Shown piece after piece: positions 25,070-32,578 of a DNA stretch of 64,000 nt. Origin of the DNA: Flavobacterium filum DSM 17961 (GTDB lineage: Bacteria; Bacteroidota; Bacteroidia; Flavobacteriales; Flavobacteriaceae); NCBI RefSeq assembly GCF_000425465.1, contig NZ_AUDM01000006.1:123463-187462 (forward strand). The letters run 5' to 3'. The translations under genes and the position numbers were made by a program. The number at the start of each line of letters is the position of its first letter. Within the stretch, counting starts at the first letter, position 1. Under the pieces are notes generated by a model that did no database searches, was not told the DNA's origin, and saw nothing but the letters and a program-made list of their open reading frames with translations.

Positions 25070-26134
25070 ATGATTATGAATATCAAAATAACCGGTTCCG
25101 GAAGTTACATTCCAACCGAAATAGTAACCAACATTGATTTTGCTAAACACGTTTTTCTAAACGATGATGGAACTCCCTTTCCGCAACCCAACGAGGTAAT
25201 TGCCGAAAAATTTCGTGACATTACCGGTATTGAAGAAAGACGTTATGTGACGGATGATTTAAACACTTCTGACATTGCCACCATTGCTGCCAAAAAAGCT
25301 ATTGAAGACGCTAAAATCGATCCTGAAACATTGGATTATATCATTTTTGCTCACAATTTTGGCAATGTGAAAAAAGGAGCTATTCAAACTGATATTTTAC
25401 CGAGTTTAGCCACTCGAGTTAAATTTGATTTACGTATCAAAAACCCGAAATGTGTGGCCTATGATATGCTTTTTGGATGCCCTGGTTGGGTGGAAGGAGT
25501 CATTCAAGCTCAAGCATTCATTAAAGCCGGAATGGCTAAAAAATGTTTGGTGATTGGTGCCGAAACCTTATCTCGCGTAGTAGATATGCACGACCGAGAC
25601 TCTATGATTTACTCGGATGGTGCCGGTGCAACAATTATAGAAGCAACCGAAGACGAAGGCGGTATTTTAGCCCACGAAACAGCCTCATTTACCTATGATG
25701 AAGCGTATTATTTATTTTTTGGTGATTCCTTTAATAAAACACACGATCCAGATGTTCGATACATCAAAATGCATGGCCGAAAAATCTATGAATTTGCGTT
25801 GAGCCAAGTTCCAAAAGCCATGGTTTCTTGCCTTGAAAAAAGTGGAATTCCCATTCGAGAAGTTAAAAAAGTTTTGATTCATCAAGCTAATGAAAAAATG
25901 GACGAGGCTATCATTCAACGCTTTTATAAACATTATAAGCAAACCCCACCCGAAGGTATTATGCCCATGAGTATTCACAAACTGGGCAATTCGAGTGTAG
26001 CAACTGTTCCAACTTTATATGATTCCATTCTTAAAGGAAAGGTTGAAAACCAAGAATTGCATAAAGGTGATGTTATAATTTTTGCTTCGGTTGGTGCGGG
26101 AATGAATATAAATGCAATTGTGTATAGAATGTAA
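25070..26134 (+). CDS. 3-oxoacyl-ACP synthase III family protein (FabH-like)
   Basis: A 354-residue thiolase-fold condensing enzyme. The KAS III triad is visible: Cys137 in LFGCPGW, His271 in LIHQAN, Asn307 in HKLGNSS. It is longer than housekeeping FabH (about 320), with extra N-terminal residues (NDDGTPFPQPNEVI near 31-44), so it may make a special ketoacyl starter rather than general fatty acids. ATG 25076 (MNIKITGSGSYIP) is an equally good start. It is followed by an envelope-type gene group (methyltransferase, GT2, MlaEF) but is separated from it by a dispersed repeat. Confidence 0.92.
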   Translation: MIMNIKITGSGSYIPTEIVTNIDFAKHVFLNDDGTPFPQPNEVIAEKFRDITGIEERRYVTDDLNTSDIATIAAKKAIEDAKIDPETLDYIIFAHNFGNVKKGAIQTDILPSLATRVKFDLRIKNPKCVAYDMLFGCPGWVEGVIQAQAFIKAGMAKKCLVIGAETLSRVVDMHDRDSMIYSDGAGATIIEATEDEGGILAHETASFTYDEAYYLFFGDSFNKTHDPDVRYIKMHGRKIYEFALSQVPKAMVSCLEKSGIPIREVKKVLIHQANEKMDEAIIQRFYKHYKQTPPEGIMPMSIHKLGNSSVATVPTLYDSILKGKVENQELHKGDVIIFASVGAGMNINAIVYRM

Positions 26135-26139
26135 TTTTT

Positions 26140-26284
26140 AGGAGCTAATCCTGCTTTCCGTTTCAAGTCCTCACTCAAAAAATGGTTTTTTTAATGTGGT
26201 TTTCAAGAGCTCTCAAGGTCGCTTTGCCTCCCACAAAAAAACTCATTTTTTGAGTTCCGGGCTTTCCACTCCAATCAGGGCTAC
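26140..26284 (+). repeat. Dispersed intergenic element, copy B (long form)
   Basis: Starts GGAGCTAATCCTGCTTTCCG and ends GGGCTTTCCACTCCAATCAG plus GGCTA. Between them a long hairpin is visible: ACTCAAAAAATG (26173-26184) pairs with CATTTTTTGAGT (26244-26255), with further pairing of T-runs to A-runs and GTGG to CCAC. The loop carries GAGCT and GGTCGCTTTGCC, also found in copy C. It fills the gap between the KAS III gene and the methyltransferase. Confidence 0.88.
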
Positions 26285-26309
26285 CACGTGCCAACATCAA
26301 ATTATTTAG

Positions 26310-26317
26310 TACATTTG
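26310..26317 (+). promoter_or_regulatory. -7 box of the methyltransferase gene
   Basis: TACATTTG lies 18 bases before the ATG at 26336. This box decides the start: an in-frame GTG at 26288 would lie upstream of the promoter. Confidence 0.55.
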
Positions 26318-26335
26318 TGTCACGAAAACCAAACC

Positions 26336-26857
26336 ATGTACGAAAAAACATTTCCCAATAAACGATTTAAAATCTCACTAGAGTTTTTAGAAAAACACCT
26401 TTCTAAATCGGAAACCATTCTAGATTTAGGGGTTGAAAATCCGTTTTCCAAAATCATGATTAAAAATGGATATACTGTTAAAAATACGAATGGAGAAGAT
26501 TTAGACATCGACCAATCCGCCTTGCAAAATGAAAATTATACTACAGTAACGGCTTTTGAAATATTCGAACATTTACTAAATCCATTCACCGTTTTACAAA
26601 ACGTAAAATCAGATAAAATTTTCATTTCCATTCCATTACGACTCTGGTTTTCCCCAGCTTACAGAAGTAAAACCGATATGTGGGACCGGCATTACCACGA
26701 ATTTGAAGACTGGCAGTTGGATTGGTTATTAGAAAAAAACGGCTTTACCATTATAGATCGCGTAAAATTTACGCATCCTACAAAAAAATTAGGTTTCAGA
26801 CCTTTATTGCGGTATTTTATCAATCGGTATTATTTGGTTTACGCAGAAAGAAAATAG
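26336..26857 (+). CDS. Class I SAM-dependent methyltransferase-like protein
   Basis: A 173-residue protein with the Rossmann methyltransferase outline: ETILDLGVENPFSKIMIKNG near 25-44 (motif I, with the usual Gly-rich loop reduced to LGVEN), a short acidic strand, then TVTAFEIFEHLLNPFTVLQNV near 76-96 and KIFISIPLRLW near 100-110. The degenerate Gly loop means SAM binding is likely but not certain. An upstream GTG start (26288) is rejected because of the promoter box at 26310. A GT2 gene follows after 31 bases, so a joint role in glycan or lipid modification is possible. Confidence 0.8.
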   Translation: MYEKTFPNKRFKISLEFLEKHLSKSETILDLGVENPFSKIMIKNGYTVKNTNGEDLDIDQSALQNENYTTVTAFEIFEHLLNPFTVLQNVKSDKIFISIPLRLWFSPAYRSKTDMWDRHYHEFEDWQLDWLLEKNGFTIIDRVKFTHPTKKLGFRPLLRYFINRYYLVYAERK

Positions 26858-26888
26858 AGAAAAGAGAAAAGAATATAGACTTTGTCTA

Positions 26889-27743
26889 ATGAAATATTAC
26901 ATCATCATTCCAACTTTTAACGAAGAAAAATTTATTTCACTAACCTTACAATCGCTAGTAGAACAAACAGTTCTGCCTTCTAAAGTGGTGGTGGTAAATG
27001 ATGGCTCAACCGATAAAACAAGAGAAATTGTACAATCATTCGTTGAAAAATATACATTTATTTCTTTGGTTAACAAAACGTCTGAAGCCATTCATCTTCC
27101 CGGAAGCAAAGTGATTCAAGCATTCAACAAAGGATTAGAAACAATTGATGACCACTTTGATTTTATCGTAAAAGCCGATGCCGATTTGATTTTTCCTCCA
27201 AATTATTTTGAAAAGATCAGCAACCATTTTCAATCGGATAACCGAGTTGGAATGGCGGGTGGATTTTGTTACATCGAAAAAAACGGCGAATGGGTTCTTG
27301 AAAACTTAACCGATAAAGATCATATTCGTGGAGCAATAAAAGCCTATCGAAAAGAGACTTTCAAACAAATTGGTGGATTAAAACCCGAAATGGGCTGGGA
27401 TACCGTGGACGAATTACTTTGTAAATTTTACCAATGGAAAGTGGTAACCAATGAAACATTACAGGTAAAACACCTCAAACCTACCGGAGCCAATTACAAT
27501 CAAGCTGCTCGATTCAAACAAGGTGAAGCATTTTACCGTTTGGGTTATGGTTTTTGGATTACGGCAATTGCCTCTTTGAAATTGGCACTACTCAAGAAAA
27601 AACCTTTCTTGTTTTTTGATTATTTAAAAGGGTTTTGGAAAGCCAAAAGATCCAAAAAACCACTTTTGGTGACAGCTGAACAAGCAAAATTCATTCGAAA
27701 TTATCGTTGGGAGAAAATGAAAGGAAAATTGTTTTCCTCTTAA
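26889..27743 (+). CDS. Glycosyltransferase family 2
   Basis: A 284-residue GT-A fold transferase. The N-terminus IIIPTFNEEKFI and VVVNDGSTDKT (about 36-46) form the nucleotide-sugar binding part, and ADADLIFPPNYF near 97-108 holds the DxD-type metal site. MGWDTVDELLCKFY near 175-188 is the acceptor region. There are no membrane segments, though the basic C-terminus (KKKPFLFFDYLKGFWKAKRSKK) could associate with the membrane. It follows the methyltransferase in the same direction. Acceptor unknown. Confidence 0.9.
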   Translation: MKYYIIIPTFNEEKFISLTLQSLVEQTVLPSKVVVVNDGSTDKTREIVQSFVEKYTFISLVNKTSEAIHLPGSKVIQAFNKGLETIDDHFDFIVKADADLIFPPNYFEKISNHFQSDNRVGMAGGFCYIEKNGEWVLENLTDKDHIRGAIKAYRKETFKQIGGLKPEMGWDTVDELLCKFYQWKVVTNETLQVKHLKPTGANYNQAARFKQGEAFYRLGYGFWITAIASLKLALLKKKPFLFFDYLKGFWKAKRSKKPLLVTAEQAKFIRNYRWEKMKGKLFSS

Positions 27744-27783
27744 AACCAAGTATATTTAATCAAACAAAACCGAATCTTTTTCC

Positions 27784-27791
27784 TATTTTTG
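27784..27791 (+). promoter_or_regulatory. -7 box upstream of the MlaE-type permease gene
   Basis: TATTTTTG ends only 4 bases before the ATG at 27796, so the translated start may be the next ATG at 27805, or the message is leaderless. Confidence 0.5.
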
Positions 27792-27795
27792 CTAC

Positions 27796-28539
27796 ATGTT
27801 AAAAATGCTTACTCACATTGGAAAATATTTCCTGATGCTCAAAGAAGTCTTCAACAAACCCCTAAAATGGAGTGCGATGAAGAATTTAATTTTTAAAGAA
27901 ATTGATGATTTAATCATTGGTTCTTTGGGAATTGTAGCGTTTATTTCCTTCTTTGTTGGCGGTGTGGTTTCCATTCAAACAGCTTTAAACCTTACGAATC
28001 CTTTAATCCCAAAATACCTTATTGGTTTTGCTACACGACAATCGGTGATTTTAGAATTTGCCCCTACTTTTATTTCGATTATTATGGCTGGTAAAATGGG
28101 TTCATTCATTACCTCCAGCATTGGCACCATGCGAGTCACGGAACAAATTGACGCATTGGAAGTGATGGGAGTAAATTCATTGAATTATTTAGTTTTTCCA
28201 AAAATAATTGCACTTCTCCTCTATCCTTTTGTTATCGGAATCAGTATGTTTCTTGGTGTTTTAGGAGGATGGATGGCCGGAGTTTATGGTGGATTTACTT
28301 CAAGTGATGAATTTATCATGGGATTGCAGACAGAGTTTATTCCATTTCATATTACGTATGCTTTTATAAAAACATTTGTGTTTGCCATCATTTTAGCAAC
28401 TATTCCGTCCTATCATGGTTATTATATGAAAGGTGGTGCTTTAGAAGTTGGTAAAGCCAGTACCGTTTCATTTGTGTGGTGTTCTGTTGCCATCATTTTA
28501 GCTAATTATATTCTAACCCAATTATTATTGAGCAAATGA
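27796..28539 (+). CDS. mlaE: MlaE-family ABC transporter permease
   Basis: A 247-residue membrane protein with about five helices and the MlaE/YrbE pattern: LEFAPTFISIIMAGKMGSFITSSIGTMRVTEQIDALEVMGVNSLNYLVFPKI in the central loop, and SYHGYYMKGGALEVGKASTVSFVWCSV near the end. With MlaF it forms an inner-membrane complex that moves phospholipid between the membranes. The next ATG at 27805 (MLTHIGKYF) is the more usual start for the family and leaves room for a leader after the -7 box. It overlaps mlaF by 4 bases. Confidence 0.92.
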   Translation: MLKMLTHIGKYFLMLKEVFNKPLKWSAMKNLIFKEIDDLIIGSLGIVAFISFFVGGVVSIQTALNLTNPLIPKYLIGFATRQSVILEFAPTFISIIMAGKMGSFITSSIGTMRVTEQIDALEVMGVNSLNYLVFPKIIALLLYPFVIGISMFLGVLGGWMAGVYGGFTSSDEFIMGLQTEFIPFHITYAFIKTFVFAIILATIPSYHGYYMKGGALEVGKASTVSFVWCSVAIILANYILTQLLLSK

Positions 28540-29300
28540 TAGAAATCAAAAACATAGAAAAGTCATTTGGCGACTCGAAAGTTTTAAAAGGTATTTCTAC
28601 CATTTTTGAGACCGGTAAAACCAATTTAATTATAGGTCAATCCGGTTCTGGTAAAACGGTTTTATTGAAATCACTTTTAGGAATTCACACCCCAGAGATA
28701 GGCACTATTTCTTTTGACGGAAGAATATATTCCGAATTAAATGCAGACGAAAAGAGAGCTTTACGTACTGAAATTGGAATGGTTTTTCAAGGAAGTGCAT
28801 TGTTTGACAGTATGACGGTTGAGGAAAATGTGGGCTTCCCATTAAAAATGTTTACCAATCAATCTCCTAAAGAAATTCAAGAACGAGTTGATTTTGTGTT
28901 GAACAGAGTAAATTTGGTGAATGCTCATACCAAAAAACCTTCAGAAATTTCAGGAGGTATGCAAAAAAGGGTTGCTATTGCCAGAGCAATCGTGAACAAT
29001 CCAAAATATTTATTTTGTGATGAGCCCAACTCGGGTTTAGATCCAAAAACAGCCATCGTAATTGACAACCTAATTCATGAAATTACCGTAGAATACAATA
29101 TTACAACTGTAATTAATACACATGATATGAATTCTGTTATGGAAATTGGCGAAAAAATCATTTTTCTAAAGGAAGGAATTTTAGCTTGGGAAGGTTCTAA
29201 AAAAGACATTTTCAAAACCGACAACGAAGCAATTGTTGACTTTGTCTATTCTTCCAATCTTTTCAAAAAAATCAGAAAAGCACAGAATAAAGAAATATAA
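28536..29300 (+). CDS. mlaF: MlaF-type ABC transporter ATP-binding protein
   Basis: A 254-residue ATPase partner of the upstream permease. Walker A is GQSGSGKTVLL near 35-45, the ABC signature is ISGGMQKRVAIARAI near 137-151, Walker B is YLFCDEPNSGLDP near 157-169, and the switch His is in THDMN near 189. The ATG overlaps the mlaE stop. No MCE-domain substrate-binding gene (mlaD) follows: the next gene starts from the opposite strand 2 bases away. Confidence 0.94.
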   Translation: MIEIKNIEKSFGDSKVLKGISTIFETGKTNLIIGQSGSGKTVLLKSLLGIHTPEIGTISFDGRIYSELNADEKRALRTEIGMVFQGSALFDSMTVEENVGFPLKMFTNQSPKEIQERVDFVLNRVNLVNAHTKKPSEISGGMQKRVAIARAIVNNPKYLFCDEPNSGLDPKTAIVIDNLIHEITVEYNITTVINTHDMNSVMEIGEKIIFLKEGILAWEGSKKDIFKTDNEAIVDFVYSSNLFKKIRKAQNKEI

Positions 29301-29302
29301 GT

Positions 29303-32300
29303 TTATCTTTCATGTGTGAGATACACCCATCCTGTTTTGGCATTACCATCCGGAAATTCAATGTAGTAGTAATAGGTTGCACTAGGAAGTATATTCCCAT
29401 TAAAGTCTTGTCCTTTCCATTGATCAACATAATCTGCTAGCTCATAAACTGTTCTTCCGTATCGATTATAAATTTTAACTTTTCTAATCTCGCCAAAACC
29501 GGATAAATCAAATGCGTCATTTGAACCATCATTATTAGAAGATACTCCTCTTGGAATTATACAAATGGTTTGCGGAACAAAAATAGATTGTGTTACAGAA
29601 CACCCTTCTTCTGTAGTTACTGTTAAGTAATATAGTCCTCTTTCGCCATTGGTTATATCAATTGAACTTTCTGAACTTGAAAAACCATTGGGTCCACTCC
29701 ATTCAAAATTTACATCTGATGAAACAAATGAATTTTGAACTATTGACATTGATACAATCATCCGCTCATTTAAACATTCTCTATTTAAACTAAATTGAGG
29801 TAGACTACTAATATTGATATCGACACTTACCATTGGAGATGAACATTCTTGAGTTGTAATTGTTAATGAATAAGTACCTCCATTACTAGGTTGCAAATTT
29901 TGAATAATTGGATTTTGCTCGTTTGAACTAAATCCATTAGGACCAACCCAATTGTATGTTCCGTTTGTAATTGTTGAAGCAAAAAGTTGCAGTTCACCGG
30001 TTTCACAAACGATTGGACTTGCTTGAATAATTGGAGCCTGAGGAACTTCAAACAATTGAATTTCTACTTGTGTTTCTGAAAATGTATCACAACCTCCCTC
30101 TACCCTATAATTAAATTGATAAATACCGGATGGCAGGTTCGTAGTATTCCATAAATTTTCACTTAAAGTACCGCTAGTTGTGATTTCAGACCAATCCCCG
30201 TTTACAGAAAAATCGCCCGTTAAAAAGGAAAATAAATCTAGAACATTTTGACTTCCACAAAACGATTGATTAACTCCAATTCCCGCTTGAGGATTCAAAA
30301 TATCTTGACTTAATTCATAGGTTAATTCAAAATTTATACAACTAGAAGGATTTGAAGGATTGGTAATTTCAACATGATAAATTCCATTATCAACAGCCGG
30401 GTTAAATCCGGACAATTCTAAAGTATTATTTGTACTGAGGATTGCCGAAGGATTATCACTTCTCCACCATCTGTAATTTAAAAATGGAAAATTAGGTGTT
30501 GACAAAATTGCGGTTTGATTGAAACATAAATTAAACGCTGTAATGGTAAAAGTAAATGGATTAAAAATCTCAAATTCAGCATTTCTTATGTTACCGCACG
30601 TATCTTGAACTTGAAAAAGATAAGTTCCGGTTTGCAATCCAACAAATAAATTGGAGAACTGATTATCAACAAAAAAGGGTTGACCGTTTCTTTGTATAAT
30701 TCTATATTGAAGAGGTGCTACACCAGAAGCATCAACAATTACATCACTCAATCCGTTTTGACAAGAAAAACTAAACACTTGATTAATTCTAGGCAGACCA
30801 TCTATTTCGAACTCAAAAAGATTATCAACACAATATTGAGCCGTACTGCCATTACTCACAATTTGATACCTTTTCATAACCCTGAATAAACCAGAATATG
30901 CTAAATTAAGATTGTTTGTATTGTTAGATAAAACAACAGCATTTGTGTTATTGAATGGTGTACCTTCAACATAGGGTAAACCCGTTCCCGGATGACCCCA
31001 ACTATTCAAAGCGGGATAATATTTTTGTAGCCAATAATTAGGTGCTCCAAAATTATTACTGGTGTGCATCAATTCTAAATTAAAAGAACCACAGTTTTCA
31101 TCTAAATTAAATTCTGTATTAGAAAAATATCCTTGAATTGTTACGACCGTTACATTGAGATTTCCACAAGTATCAATGGATTGAATAGAATAATTTCCCG
31201 TAGGAAGACCTGTTAAAATTAAATCTCCGTTGTTATTGATATTAGAAGAAACATCATAAGGTATTGGAAAAGGAAAACCCGGTGGTGCTGCAATAATGAA
31301 TACATTTTCAAAGCCATTTGCTCCATTCAAATTGAGAGAACCGTTTCCAATTCCACAACCTTCCATCACAAAAATAATTGGAGATTGAGCATTTGATGGA
31401 TTAACAATTATTGTTAATTCGTATGGCTCATTACATTCATTCACTCCAACTACAACATAACTACCTGCTGATAGCGGACCGGTAATGGGATAACCTCCCG
31501 AACCAATTGGCAAATCATAAGGTATTGGATTTGTTGTATAAGTATCAGGTGCACTTATTATTGTGGCATTTAAAGCAAATGTAATTTGATAGTTGGCTAA
31601 ATTACATGTTTCATCAATTAATTCTGAATAAGCATCAAATTCTGGAACAGCGATAATTCCATTTCCTGAAATTGAAAATCCACAACTATCAGTAATTGAG
31701 TAGGTGTAATTATACACCTCATCATTAACTAAAGTATAGGTTTGCGTTACAATTGAACTATTTGTAAATCCCGTGGTAAAAACCTGATCAAAAACAACCG
31801 GACTAGCATTGGGAGGAAAAATGGTGAATTGAATCGTTAAAGGATATACAATTGTACCTGATTCATATTGAATATTTTGATAAAAAACAACAGTATCACA
31901 ACTGGATAATACTTGGTTTGTCTTCACTTGCATGTCTAAATCATTGGGTAAGTTGACAGCAATTAAGGTGTAAGTTTGCACAACTGCATCACCACATATA
32001 TCATAAACTCTAAACACATATTCTCCTGATACTAATCCTGAAAAAACATTTGAAGATTGAGGAGGAAAAATAATTGGTCCTGAAATAATTTCATAGGAAA
32101 CAGCGGTTCCGGTTAAAATATTTACAGTTATGCTGCTACCTGAATTACATGAACCATTCTGATTTGTCAGCTGAAAACTAAGCGGTTGTATTTGATTTAA
32201 AATAGTAACATTGGCTTGTTGTGTATTGGTTTGATCATTTAAAACCTGAGTAGCAATTACTAGATAGTCTCCTGCATTTAAACCCGAAACTATCGAAGTG

Positions 32301-32539
32301 GTTACAGTAACTAGCGGTACCGTTGTATTTGGTAATAAATAAACACTATATATAAAATTAGCACCATTTGTTGCACCGTTCACTTCAAAAGTTAAAGTCC
32401 CATTTCCGGTACAAGTTTGGTTAGTTGGCGTAACGACTAATGTAAAATCAGATAGTTGAGCTTGTATTGTAGTGCACCAAAACAACACGAACAAAAGAAT
32501 CGATTTTGATTGGTAAAATGAAATACAAATTCTCTTCAT
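29303..32539 (-). CDS. Large secreted protein with T9SS type B sorting domain
   Basis: A 1078-residue export protein: signal peptide about 1-28 (ending TTIQAQ), then many repeats of a roughly 90-residue beta-sandwich pattern with recurring DTCGN/DSCGF motifs and PxSxxY-like ends (Ig-like, SprB-repeat style). PKD/Ig-like modules follow near 820-970 (YSLTITTQECSSP; YYLTVTTEEGCS). The C-terminal gliding-associated domain (CIIPRGVSSNNDGSNDAFDL to GWVYLTHER, last 90 residues) is the T9SS type B signal. It is likely a cell-surface adhesin or mobile surface protein. Convergent with mlaF with almost no spacer. Confidence 0.9.
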   Translation of the reverse strand: MKRICISFYQSKSILLFVLFWCTTIQAQLSDFTLVVTPTNQTCTGNGTLTFEVNGATNGANFIYSVYLLPNTTVPLVTVTTSIVSGLNAGDYLVIATQVLNDQTNTQQANVTILNQIQPLSFQLTNQNGSCNSGSSITVNILTGTAVSYEIISGPIIFPPQSSNVFSGLVSGEYVFRVYDICGDAVVQTYTLIAVNLPNDLDMQVKTNQVLSSCDTVVFYQNIQYESGTIVYPLTIQFTIFPPNASPVVFDQVFTTGFTNSSIVTQTYTLVNDEVYNYTYSITDSCGFSISGNGIIAVPEFDAYSELIDETCNLANYQITFALNATIISAPDTYTTNPIPYDLPIGSGGYPITGPLSAGSYVVVGVNECNEPYELTIIVNPSNAQSPIIFVMEGCGIGNGSLNLNGANGFENVFIIAAPPGFPFPIPYDVSSNINNNGDLILTGLPTGNYSIQSIDTCGNLNVTVVTIQGYFSNTEFNLDENCGSFNLELMHTSNNFGAPNYWLQKYYPALNSWGHPGTGLPYVEGTPFNNTNAVVLSNNTNNLNLAYSGLFRVMKRYQIVSNGSTAQYCVDNLFEFEIDGLPRINQVFSFSCQNGLSDVIVDASGVAPLQYRIIQRNGQPFFVDNQFSNLFVGLQTGTYLFQVQDTCGNIRNAEFEIFNPFTFTITAFNLCFNQTAILSTPNFPFLNYRWWRSDNPSAILSTNNTLELSGFNPAVDNGIYHVEITNPSNPSSCINFELTYELSQDILNPQAGIGVNQSFCGSQNVLDLFSFLTGDFSVNGDWSEITTSGTLSENLWNTTNLPSGIYQFNYRVEGGCDTFSETQVEIQLFEVPQAPIIQASPIVCETGELQLFASTITNGTYNWVGPNGFSSNEQNPIIQNLQPSNGGTYSLTITTQECSSPMVSVDINISSLPQFSLNRECLNERMIVSMSIVQNSFVSSDVNFEWSGPNGFSSSESSIDITNGERGLYYLTVTTEEGCSVTQSIFVPQTICIIPRGVSSNNDGSNDAFDLSGFGEIRKVKIYNRYGRTVYELADYVDQWKGQDFNGNILPSATYYYYIEFPDGNAKTGWVYLTHER

Positions 32540-32578
32540 TTATCTTATTTTTTCATAAATATAAGAAAAATTGCTGAA

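Noticed and set aside
26288..26335. GTG start giving a longer methyltransferase
   Set aside because: It lies upstream of the -7 box at 26310-26317 and at the edge of the dispersed repeat; ATG 26336 fits the promoter.
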